Shown in pieces: positions 55,308-63,287 of a stretch of DNA of 64,000 nt; position 1 is the first letter of the stretch; each line of letters begins with the position of its first letter. A program made the translations under genes and the position numbers. The stretch is from Pseudovibrio sp. Ad37 (GTDB lineage: Bacteria > Pseudomonadota > Alphaproteobacteria > Rhizobiales > Stappiaceae), in contig NZ_LMCF01000224.1 of assembly GCF_001623075.1 (NCBI RefSeq), forward strand, positions 1 to 64,000, in the 5' to 3' direction. The notes under the pieces were generated by a model. It was not told where the DNA came from and ran no database searches. It saw only the letters and a list, made by a program, of their open reading frames with translations.

Positions 55308-56330
55308 ATGCCTTTAAAAAAATCCAAAGTTACTGTGTCCGATATTGCGAAAGCAGCGGGAGTATCCGTTGCGACTGTCTCGAATACCATAAATGACACA
55401 GGCCGAATGACCGATGAAACCAAAGCTCGCGTAAAGAAAGCTATGCAAGAGCTGGGGTTTGTCAGAGATTACAACGCCGCCAAACTCCGGTCTGGCCGTT
55501 CGCGATTGGTCGGCGTTCTCGTGCCGGATATTTCAATTCCATTTTACGCTGAGTTCTGCACGTCATTGGAAGCAGCTCTCTCAGAGCACGGCTACCTGCC
55601 CGTTATCGCCAATGTCGGCGAAGACACCAAGCGCCAGCAAACCATGCTTGAAGAAGTCATCGGCCACGGCGTCGCAGGCATAGCAATCAGCCCGAGCGCA
55701 GGCACGAAAAGAAGTGACTTCGAGATCGCCAACACGCGCAGAATTCCCGTGGTCACCTTCTGCCGGGAAATTGAAGGTCTGGCGATGGACTACATTGGCT
55801 CAAACAATTATCAGGCTGCCCAGCTGGCCACAAAGCATCTGCTTGAGCAAGGCCATCGCAAGTTCGCAATGATTGCAGGTCTGCAGGAAACCATGCCGGG
55901 TCGAGAACGCAAACGCGGCTTCTACGACGCCTTAAAAGCAGCGGGCATTCCTGAATCTGACATCCATGTTGAAGTATGCGGCTTTGACCGCGAATGCGGA
56001 CGCATAAAAGCGCAGCAGCTCGTCTCAAACAAGGCTGAGTTCACCGCCCTGCTCTGCCATAATGATCTTGTCTCAGTCGGCGCAGCTGCAGAACTCAAGA
56101 AAGCAGGTCGGAACATCGGTGAAGACCTGGCCGTAGTTGGCTTCGACAACCTGCCAGAAGGTGAAGCATGGACTCCAGCACTGACCTCGGTTGAAAGCTA
56201 CCCGCGCACCATCGGCAAGGACGTCGCCAACTTACTCATCAAACGCCTTGATGGAGAACCGACACCAACCACGACAGAACGGGTGGAGCCGCATTTATTG
56301 GTACGCGACTCCTCCAGTTTTAAGATTTAA
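55308..56330 (+). CDS. LacI-family transcriptional regulator
   Basis: The 340-residue protein has an N-terminal HTH/hinge (KVTVSDIAKAAGVSVATVSNTIND, GFVRDYNAAKLRSGRS) and a periplasmic-binding-protein-like effector domain (VLVPDISIPFYAEF, AVVGFDNLPEGEAWTPALTSV). It should sense a sugar or sugar acid and control a nearby catabolic or transport operon. It is convergent with the aldo/keto reductase, with six bases between the stops. Confidence 0.9.
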   Translation: MPLKKSKVTVSDIAKAAGVSVATVSNTINDTGRMTDETKARVKKAMQELGFVRDYNAAKLRSGRSRLVGVLVPDISIPFYAEFCTSLEAALSEHGYLPVIANVGEDTKRQQTMLEEVIGHGVAGIAISPSAGTKRSDFEIANTRRIPVVTFCREIEGLAMDYIGSNNYQAAQLATKHLLEQGHRKFAMIAGLQETMPGRERKRGFYDALKAAGIPESDIHVEVCGFDRECGRIKAQQLVSNKAEFTALLCHNDLVSVGAAAELKKAGRNIGEDLAVVGFDNLPEGEAWTPALTSVESYPRTIGKDVANLLIKRLDGEPTPTTTERVEPHLLVRDSSSFKI

Positions 56331-56336
56331 GACCCC

Positions 56337-57302
56337 TTATTCAGGACGCGGCTCGTCCCAAAGGTTTTCCCAGGTGTACGGGCTGCCGGACAAGAAGTAC
56401 TCATCGCCTGGAATAAAGCGATGGTTCTTGTCCAGATGCGCGATGCGGGACATGTCATGCTCATCAAGATCGCACTCAAGCGCTGCCAGGTTTTGCGCCA
56501 GACGTTCAGGATTACCTGACTTTGGCACAACGATAACACCGTTCTGGATCGCCCATTTCAGCACCACCTGAGATGTCGTCGCGCCATACTTCCCAGCAAT
56601 CTCTTCAATAACAGGGTGAGCAAGAACAACATCCTGCTTTTGCGCATCCGTCAGATCCGCTGGAACACCACGTCCAAGCGGAGAGTATGCGGTCAGCGCA
56701 ATGTTGTTGTGCAGGCAATACGAGCGAAGATCATTCTGCTGAAGGAAAGGATGCAACTCCACCTGATTAACAGCCGGAACAACTCGCGCTTCCATAATCA
56801 AATCTTCCAGCTTTTGCGTGCTGAAGTTGGAAACACCGATCGTGTTCGCTAGACCATCATCAAAGCACTCTTCCAGCGCCCGCCATGTATCCATCAGCGG
56901 CACATCTTCAAGCGAATAATAGTCTTCCGAGCTGGTAGGCTTCTTCACGCCCGTCTTCAGCGCCACAGGCCAGTGCATGAGGTAAAGATCAAGGTAGTCC
57001 AGCCGAAGGTCCGCAAGCGTCTTTTCCAGCGCGCCTCTCACATCTTCAGGCTTATGAAAGCTGTTCCATAGCTTGGAGGTGATGAAGAGTTCGCTGCGCT
57101 TGATGCCCTCTTCCTTCACGGCATCAGCAATCGCCTGCCCAATCTCAGCTTCATTGTCGTACATCATCGCACAATCGATGTGGCGATACCCAGCAGTCAA
57201 CGCCGCACGAAGTGCAGGATAGGTCTTACCCTCTCCAAAGTTCACCGTACCAAGGCCCAGCATTGGCATCTTGTAACCGGTAGAAAGTGTCTTGGATCGC
57301 AT
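56337..57302 (-). CDS. Aldo/keto reductase
   Basis: This 321-residue NADPH-dependent TIM-barrel reductase has the tetrad Asp (in HIDCAMMYDNEAEIG with catalytic Tyr), Lys (FITSKLWN) and His (YLMHWPVAL). The cofactor-binding end is VVPKSGNPERLAQNL. It is of the AKR type that reduces sugars and aldehydes; its place beside LacI and hydroxyacid dehydrogenase genes suggests sugar-derived substrates. The ATG at 57302 is preceded by GGAGGGGGC. Confidence 0.9.
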   Translation of the reverse strand: MRSKTLSTGYKMPMLGLGTVNFGEGKTYPALRAALTAGYRHIDCAMMYDNEAEIGQAIADAVKEEGIKRSELFITSKLWNSFHKPEDVRGALEKTLADLRLDYLDLYLMHWPVALKTGVKKPTSSEDYYSLEDVPLMDTWRALEECFDDGLANTIGVSNFSTQKLEDLIMEARVVPAVNQVELHPFLQQNDLRSYCLHNNIALTAYSPLGRGVPADLTDAQKQDVVLAHPVIEEIAGKYGATTSQVVLKWAIQNGVIVVPKSGNPERLAQNLAALECDLDEHDMSRIAHLDKNHRFIPGDEYFLSGSPYTWENLWDEPRPE

Positions 57303-57309
57303 GATGCCC

Positions 57310-57348
57310 CCTCCAAAAAAGAAAACCTGCCAGCAAACGCCAGCAGGT
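57310..57348 (-). terminator. Terminator after the HEAT-repeat gene
   Basis: CCTGC..GC-GTTT-GC..GCAGG (two internal mismatches) is followed on the minus strand by TTTTCTTTTTT. It lies between the HEAT-repeat gene stop and the aldo/keto reductase start. Confidence 0.6.
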
Positions 57349-57429
57349 TTCCTTACAACGTATTCCGCACCAGATAAATACCGATGCCCATCACGAGATT
57401 TGGTTTCGCCTCATTTGAGAGCAGAAACC

Positions 57430-59796
57430 TCAAGCCACGTATTTGTTCAGCACTTCAAGAGCCGCTAGCTTGCGGGAAAGATCTCCATCCAGCCACTGCT
57501 CCATAGCACCAAGAACGTTCTCCTGAGCATAGCAACGCAAACACGTTGCGGCTCCGGGAATAAGAACGCCATTTTCCATCCGCGCAGCTTCGAAAATCTC
57601 ATCCAGATTACTAGTATCTGAGTTTGCACTCACAAGCTCCAGCGCAGTCACTCGCAGGCGACGACGAGGGCTTTTGAGATAGCTACGCACATCAATGTTA
57701 GTGTCAGGTTTTCCGGCCAAAACTTTCAGCGCTGAAGCAGAAACAGCGTCGGTTTTGTCCTTCAGCGCTGCCGTCACAACCTTCTCAGCTTCTGGATTTG
57801 AGGAGGTGCCAAGCAGCTCAACACGCATCGCACGCACAGCAACATCATTCTCTGGCGGCAAAGCAAGGATACGCTCGATAGCTTCCTCAGAAAGCTCAAG
57901 CCCATTCTCAACCAGATGAACGAGGCTCTGACTAGCCGCAAACCGAACCTGCATCTGACGATCAGACAAAGCAGACACCAGCGCATCAATCAGTTCAGGA
58001 CGCTTCGCATCACCACAAATGCGCAAGGCCAGCAAGCGAATATCCAAAGCAGGATCATCCGGACGACCCGGCACAACGCGCTTCTTCTCAATCAGCTCAT
58101 TCGCAAGCTCAAGGAAGTGCATGTCTTTCTTGCCAAGATCGACAGGCTCTTCAGCCAGCTTCTCAATCTCGTCTTCAGTGTTCAAGATCGCACCGAGTGT
58201 TGAGCCCGGGAAGGCAACAACATTGTCAGGAAGGTCTTCCACACGCTCAATAGCGCCCTCTGGCACATCTTCAGCAACCACTGGATCAGCACCGGCAGTG
58301 ACCTTCGCAACCAGCTCTTCGGCGGAAGGCTCTTCGGCAACAACCTCTTCCTCAGCGACCACTTCATTTGGCGCCTGAGGCTCAATCACATTGCCTTCAC
58401 GATCAATCTGAATGCGCGGCTGCTTGCCGTCACCCTTGCCATTGCTACCCAGATCAGACGGGTCTTTTTCTTTTGCACTATCGAGAATATCCTGATCATG
58501 CGCTTCAGGCATCAGCTTGCCAGAAACCGCCCAAACCAATTGTACAGCAGCATTGTCCGCAAAATCACCTTCACCTTCAGCCAGCTTGGCCAGAGAGTTC
58601 AGGGCAGCAAGACGGATTTCCTGTTCTGCACTTGTCACCTGCTCCTGCAAAACAGCAAGTCCATCAACGCTCGGCTTCTCGCCGTGAAGCACGATAAACG
58701 CTTTCAACACTGCTTCTTCCTGACGATGGACAGCAATCTCACTCAACAGAGCGGTCGCAGCTTCACTCTCAACCTTCGCAAGGACAGGCACAAGCGCGGC
58801 AACAAAAGCATCACTCGCACTACGCAAAGAGCGTTCAATCCGCTCGATCAGCGCATCCGGCTTGGTGATTTCAGAGGAAGCCATCCGACCAAGCGCCATA
58901 ATACGCAGGGTCTCCTCCTCGTCTTCAAAAGCAACCTTTTCAAGCTTTGAGTAGGAGAGTTTACCAGATGCTTTCAGTGCCAGACGACGCATTTGCGGTT
59001 CACTATCAGCCAACAGTACAGCCAGATCAGCTTCCTCACCACGAGCCATCAGCACTTCAGCCGCAGCAACCCGCACATCAGGGTCAGCATCTGCAAACAG
59101 CACACGCAGGATCTCACCAACCCGCTCATCATTCGCAGAGGAGAGCGCACGCGCCGTATGCTCACGCACACGAGCAGACGCATCCGTCGCCAGTGAGGCC
59201 AGTTCAAGCAACCCGGCAACGCCCATCTCAGAAAGCGCCATAGTTACTTCCGGCCAAACTTCCTGACCAAATGGGTCGCGGGCAGCTTCCAACAAAGCAG
59301 CAGCAGATGCTTCACATTTCAACGTGCCCAGCGCCAGAATGGACTTGCGCTGCACATCCAGCCAATCATCCCATTCAGCACCGTAACCGTCCCATGCAAC
59401 ATCATCTTCGCAACGGTCTTTAGCCAGCTTTGTCAGCCATTCTTCCGCAACTGTCCCGCCAACAATTGCAAGTCCGTCAATGGCAGAAAGCTTCACTTCC
59501 AACACTGGATCGTTCTGCAAACTCCACAGCAGAACATCAGCATCCAGGCCTTTGCCTGCGCTGATCAGAGCTTCAACCGCATCACTGCGGACGTCTTCAT
59601 CTTCGTCTCGCAGCGCTTCAGCAAGCGCAGCATGAGCCGTCGAAGTGCCAAATTTTCCAAGAATTTGAGCGGACAGACACTTTTCGCGCTCTTCGCCGTT
59701 TGCAAGCAACTCACACAAGATTTTCACGAGCTTATCAGTAGCTTCGGTCTGCTCCACTGCAAAATCCTGATCTAAATGCCTGATGGAAACCGTCAT
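57430..59796 (-). CDS. Large HEAT-repeat protein next to the Aio/Idr-type oxidoreductase genes
   Basis: The 788 residues are built almost wholly of HEAT/PBS-lyase-type repeats of about 30 residues (ALAEALRDEDEDVRSDAVEALI, FADADPDVRVAAAEVLMA, ALSDRQMQVRFAASQSLVHL). The two arrays are split by an acidic, low-complexity segment (about 455-550, with EVVAEEEVVAEEPSAEELV). There is no signal peptide, so it is cytoplasmic, and no enzymatic domain. Its position directly downstream of the molybdoenzyme genes suggests a scaffold or chaperone for cofactor loading or Tat quality control, but a terminator separates it from them. The function is inference. Confidence 0.75.
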   Translation of the reverse strand: MTVSIRHLDQDFAVEQTEATDKLVKILCELLANGEEREKCLSAQILGKFGTSTAHAALAEALRDEDEDVRSDAVEALISAGKGLDADVLLWSLQNDPVLEVKLSAIDGLAIVGGTVAEEWLTKLAKDRCEDDVAWDGYGAEWDDWLDVQRKSILALGTLKCEASAAALLEAARDPFGQEVWPEVTMALSEMGVAGLLELASLATDASARVREHTARALSSANDERVGEILRVLFADADPDVRVAAAEVLMARGEEADLAVLLADSEPQMRRLALKASGKLSYSKLEKVAFEDEEETLRIMALGRMASSEITKPDALIERIERSLRSASDAFVAALVPVLAKVESEAATALLSEIAVHRQEEAVLKAFIVLHGEKPSVDGLAVLQEQVTSAEQEIRLAALNSLAKLAEGEGDFADNAAVQLVWAVSGKLMPEAHDQDILDSAKEKDPSDLGSNGKGDGKQPRIQIDREGNVIEPQAPNEVVAEEEVVAEEPSAEELVAKVTAGADPVVAEDVPEGAIERVEDLPDNVVAFPGSTLGAILNTEDEIEKLAEEPVDLGKKDMHFLELANELIEKKRVVPGRPDDPALDIRLLALRICGDAKRPELIDALVSALSDRQMQVRFAASQSLVHLVENGLELSEEAIERILALPPENDVAVRAMRVELLGTSSNPEAEKVVTAALKDKTDAVSASALKVLAGKPDTNIDVRSYLKSPRRRLRVTALELVSANSDTSNLDEIFEAARMENGVLIPGAATCLRCYAQENVLGAMEQWLDGDLSRKLAALEVLNKYVA

Positions 59797-59815
59797 GATT
59801 GGCTTTTCTCCTCAA

Positions 59816-59860
59816 GCGTATTCCCGAGTAGTGGACTCCGGTGTTCGGGCAAGAATACGC
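59816..59860. repeat. Dispersed palindromic repeat, copy D
   Basis: GCGTATTCCCGAGTAG...GTGTTCGGGCAAGAATACGC has the same outer GCGTATT/AATACGC arms as copies A and B. It lies between the HEAT-repeat gene and the molybdoenzyme terminator. Confidence 0.65.
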
Positions 59861-59949
59861 AAAACAAAAACTTAAAGCAGGTTGAAAACAAACTGACTTA
59901 AGGCCCACTTCTGCAAAAAGGCTCAAACTTGCGAGCCCCTTGGCACAAG

Positions 59950-59981
59950 CGGAAAAAGAACTGGCGGGATAGCCCCGCCAG
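59950..59981 (-). terminator. Terminator after the molybdoenzyme large-subunit gene
   Basis: CTGGCGGG and CCCGCCAG pair perfectly (8 bp, five-base loop), followed on the minus strand by TTCTTTTTCC. It implies that the HEAT-repeat gene has its own promoter or depends on readthrough. Confidence 0.8.
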
Positions 59982-59992
59982 CTCCTGATTTC

Positions 59993-62668
59993 TTATGCAA
60001 TATCGCGACGTGCGAAAGACATAGACCGGAAACTATCCTTGTATGGGCTTGTGCCGATCTTTTTGATGCGACCAACACCCATCTTGTAGTTGTAGTTACC
60101 GCTGATCCAGTCCACCACCCGGCCAGACAGAGCATTTGCTGGCTGTGCAGTGTGCAGGAAGTCCATGTAAAGCATGCCCTTCTTCAGCGCTGGGGTAACA
60201 ATAGCTACCGCAGTAATAGCGCCTTCAGTCAGCTCGATATGGCCTTCATCCATCAGTTTGGTAAAGGTGAAGTCATCGCCTTCAATGCCCACTGTGGTGT
60301 CTGTCTGAACCGGAATACGGTCAGAGAAGAGCATCACGTAGTCACCGTTCTCGATACCGCGCTCTTTCGCATCATCTGGGTGGATTTCAACCCAGTTTTC
60401 AGGCCAGCGCTGCACGATGTAAGGACGACGGCGATCATCATAACCAGACTGCCAACGCTCGTTGATACGACCGGAAGTCACCCAAAGCTCATCATCCTTC
60501 GGCTTCATCCATGCCCAGTAATCGGAGAACAGGCTCCATGGGCTCTTCTGGATATTGCACTTACCAGTTTGAGAGTTGAAGTGAGTGAGCTTCTTGTTGT
60601 AGCGGTTGGAACCGGTTGGACCAGTCGCTGACAGTTCACGGGTTGTATCATGCAAGCGTTGGGTACCCTGAAGGGTTCCGTCTTCAAGCATCACAACTGG
60701 GCCCTGAATACCGTCAGTACCGAACTCAGCAAACTTCTCGTGAAGAGTCTTGCCTTCCTTCTGAGCAGCAACCTTCAACATAAAGAAGTCTTTACGGCTG
60801 CCACGTGAGAAGCGGGCTGCTTCTTCAAGCACTTCGTTGGAGTCTTTCCAATCGTAGCCTTTGAAGCCCATTTTCTTCGCGAGGTTCGCAACAATCCACC
60901 AGTCAGGTTTCGCTTCACCCGGTGCATCGTAGAATTTTGGATACAGACGCAGACGACGCTCACCGTTTGCACGGGTGAATGTGTCTTCACCCCAACCAGC
61001 AGCTGGGAAGACGATGTCTGCGAAACGTGCACCAATTGGATCTACGAGGTAGATATCCTGGTTCACAACAACCATGCCACCGCTATCTACACGCTTTTTC
61101 AGAGTGTCGATGATGGTCTGCTTGTCGTAAGAGCGCACCTGATTTGGGTTCTGAACAGTCAGCTCTTCAAACTTTGCAGCAAGAGACTGGGAACCACACA
61201 TGGACTGAATCCAGGTGTTGCCAATCACGTGAGCAAAGCGGGTGTGACCACTCATCAAATACCGGTCGGTATCCATTGCGCGACGACGACGGCCTGGCAG
61301 TTTCTCAGGAGACTTGTTGCGTGGGTAAGACCCACCCTTCAAACCACCACGCTGGTGACCACCAGCACGGCCAATGACCTGCCCCGGACGACCGCCACAA
61401 CCCGTGATAATACCAAGAGACGAAATCGCATTGGTGTTACCGGTGTTGTTGGACCAGTAGAAGCCCTTTTCGATCATAATGGACGTCTTAGGACGGGAGC
61501 CATCATCACGAGGTTTAGCCATCCACTCAGCAGCCTTGTAGATTTTCTCTACATCGATCTGAGCGGTTTCAGCAGCTGCAGTTGGTTCAAACTCATCCTG
61601 AGCCATCAGCCACTTAACAAAGTCGTCGTAACCTTTGGTCTGGAATTTGCCCCAGGTCGTACGCCACTGCCATGGAGTGTTACGAGTACCCTGACCGAAG
61701 CCTGATGAACTCTCCCACTTGTTGTTGACCCAATCGCGGATCCATTCAGCGTCTTGCCAACCGTTTTCGATGATCACACGAGCAATCGCGTTCACAACAA
61801 GAAGGTCAGTACCTGGCTGGATGTCGAGCCACAGACCACCATTCTTCTCCGCATAAGCCACACCAGCAGTACGGCGTGGGATCATGAAGATTGTCTTTTG
61901 ACCGTTCTGGATGGCTGGCATAATCCAGTCAGTAAACAGAATGGTCTTGGACTCGTATGGGTCGGTACCGCAGATCATCAGAGTCTCGGCATCTTTCCAG
62001 TCCTGATAAGAAGGACCGAAGTTGTCGAAACCAGCATCACGGAAGCCCGGAGTGGACGTCACATCAGATGGAGTGTCGTGGAATGTGAAGTTCGCAGTGC
62101 TAACAGAGCGAAGAGCATACTTGGAAATCGCGTAGGTGTTTTCCATGTAGCCGTAGGAGAATGTTTTCACGCAGAAAGCGTTCTCGCCGTGCTTCTTGAT
62201 AGTGTGCTTACCAACTTCCGCTGCAATTTCCAACGCCAGATCCCAGGTGACCGGCATCAAAGTGCCGAACATGCGGATCATAGGAGACTTCAGACGATCA
62301 CGAGTTGGGGTCTGAGGGTTGTAAACCTTCTTCGCCAGCGCACCACCACGGATGGAAGAGTTACCATTGATGTTTACATGCTTGGTATCTTTATCCGGAA
62401 TGATGATCACATGGTGAGGTTCGCCCTTGTGCAGCACAACGTTGTACTGGTTCGGAGCAACCCATGGGCCTAGCGGATCAACCGGGAAATCGACGCCAAA
62501 GGCGTTTTCAGCGGCTTTTTCACCACCTACTTTTCCGGCCTTAACAGGCCAGCGATAGATCTTATAACCACACGCTACGATGCAATAATCACAAGCAGTG
62601 GAAAGAACATCAGCATCTACCGGAGGCAGCGGAATGTTTGTTCCAGGAATGTAGTAGGGAGTTGGCAT
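59993..62668 (-). CDS. Aio/Idr-type molybdopterin oxidoreductase large subunit
   Basis: The 891-residue DMSO-reductase-superfamily protein carries a 3Fe-4S-type motif Cys26-x2-Cys29-x3-Cys33 (CDYCIVACGYKIYRW), with Ser near residue 104 (GNSSIRGG) where a fourth ligand would be Cys in 4Fe-4S enzymes. This is the signature of arsenite oxidase AioA and iodate reductase IdrA. It is somewhat longer than AioA, which is near 820-850. Molybdopterin segments (ICGTDPYESKTILFTDWIMP, GCGGRPGQVIGRAGGH) are clear. It has no Tat signal of its own and should be exported with the Rieske subunit. The substrate, arsenite or iodate, is not decided by these motifs. A peroxidase-like partner favours iodate. Confidence 0.85.
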   Translation of the reverse strand: MPTPYYIPGTNIPLPPVDADVLSTACDYCIVACGYKIYRWPVKAGKVGGEKAAENAFGVDFPVDPLGPWVAPNQYNVVLHKGEPHHVIIIPDKDTKHVNINGNSSIRGGALAKKVYNPQTPTRDRLKSPMIRMFGTLMPVTWDLALEIAAEVGKHTIKKHGENAFCVKTFSYGYMENTYAISKYALRSVSTANFTFHDTPSDVTSTPGFRDAGFDNFGPSYQDWKDAETLMICGTDPYESKTILFTDWIMPAIQNGQKTIFMIPRRTAGVAYAEKNGGLWLDIQPGTDLLVVNAIARVIIENGWQDAEWIRDWVNNKWESSSGFGQGTRNTPWQWRTTWGKFQTKGYDDFVKWLMAQDEFEPTAAAETAQIDVEKIYKAAEWMAKPRDDGSRPKTSIMIEKGFYWSNNTGNTNAISSLGIITGCGGRPGQVIGRAGGHQRGGLKGGSYPRNKSPEKLPGRRRRAMDTDRYLMSGHTRFAHVIGNTWIQSMCGSQSLAAKFEELTVQNPNQVRSYDKQTIIDTLKKRVDSGGMVVVNQDIYLVDPIGARFADIVFPAAGWGEDTFTRANGERRLRLYPKFYDAPGEAKPDWWIVANLAKKMGFKGYDWKDSNEVLEEAARFSRGSRKDFFMLKVAAQKEGKTLHEKFAEFGTDGIQGPVVMLEDGTLQGTQRLHDTTRELSATGPTGSNRYNKKLTHFNSQTGKCNIQKSPWSLFSDYWAWMKPKDDELWVTSGRINERWQSGYDDRRRPYIVQRWPENWVEIHPDDAKERGIENGDYVMLFSDRIPVQTDTTVGIEGDDFTFTKLMDEGHIELTEGAITAVAIVTPALKKGMLYMDFLHTAQPANALSGRVVDWISGNYNYKMGVGRIKKIGTSPYKDSFRSMSFARRDIA

Positions 62669-62678
62669 GATTTACTCC

Positions 62679-63275
62679 TCACCCTTTGAGATTGTCGTAG
62701 CGGCCATAGATCAGCCCGAACATACCAACAGCGTAAACATCGTCGCCGTCCAGCTCGAGAAGAACCTGAGGCAAGCTCTGGTAAGCCTGGCCGGAGATGA
62801 AGATACCGTGACGGGTTAGGTCAAAGGTGGTCAAATGCAGTGGGCATGGACCCAGAGCCTTATCACCTTTCTGATAGGTACCCTGCAGCGGACCACCCTG
62901 GTGAGTACAGGTGTAGTTGAACGCTACAATGTCCTTGTCAGAGCCAATACCGCCACCAGCTTCCTTGCCCAACTTAACAATCATGGACTCGCAATAAGCG
63001 CCTTCGTCCGGATAGTTAAAGTCGAGCGGTTCGTCTTCTTTCAGCTCAGAAAGCTTACAAATGAACTTGCGCTCATAAGTGGAGACCATCGCAGGCACCT
63101 TCGCAGAGGAAGGACCAGACCTGAGAGCCACCATAACGGTGAAGGTAGAAATACCGGAAGTCAGCAGGAACTGACGGCGTGTCATCACACAACGCTTGCC
63201 AGTTTTTGCAATTTCCTCAGGGCCGTTCACGACCTCAATCATCTCAGGAGAGACGGACTTAGGTTGATGTGTCAT
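62679..63275 (-). CDS. Aio/Idr-type Rieske small subunit with Tat signal
   Basis: The protein has 198 residues. A twin-arginine signal (MTRRQFLLTSGISTFTVMVAL, RR at 33-34 after a long N-region) takes the folded complex to the periplasm. The Rieske 2Fe-2S site is Cys123-x-His125 and Cys144-x2-His147 (CTHQGG, CPLH); the extra cysteine pair forming the usual Rieske disulfide is absent. It passes electrons between the molybdenum subunit and a c-type cytochrome. I prefer the ATG at 63275, which AGGAG precedes at better spacing than 63281. It starts ten bases before the large-subunit gene. Confidence 0.88.
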   Translation of the reverse strand: MTHQPKSVSPEMIEVVNGPEEIAKTGKRCVMTRRQFLLTSGISTFTVMVALRSGPSSAKVPAMVSTYERKFICKLSELKEDEPLDFNYPDEGAYCESMIVKLGKEAGGGIGSDKDIVAFNYTCTHQGGPLQGTYQKGDKALGPCPLHLTTFDLTRHGIFISGQAYQSLPQVLLELDGDDVYAVGMFGLIYGRYDNLKG

Positions 63276-63287
63276 CTCCATCTCCTC

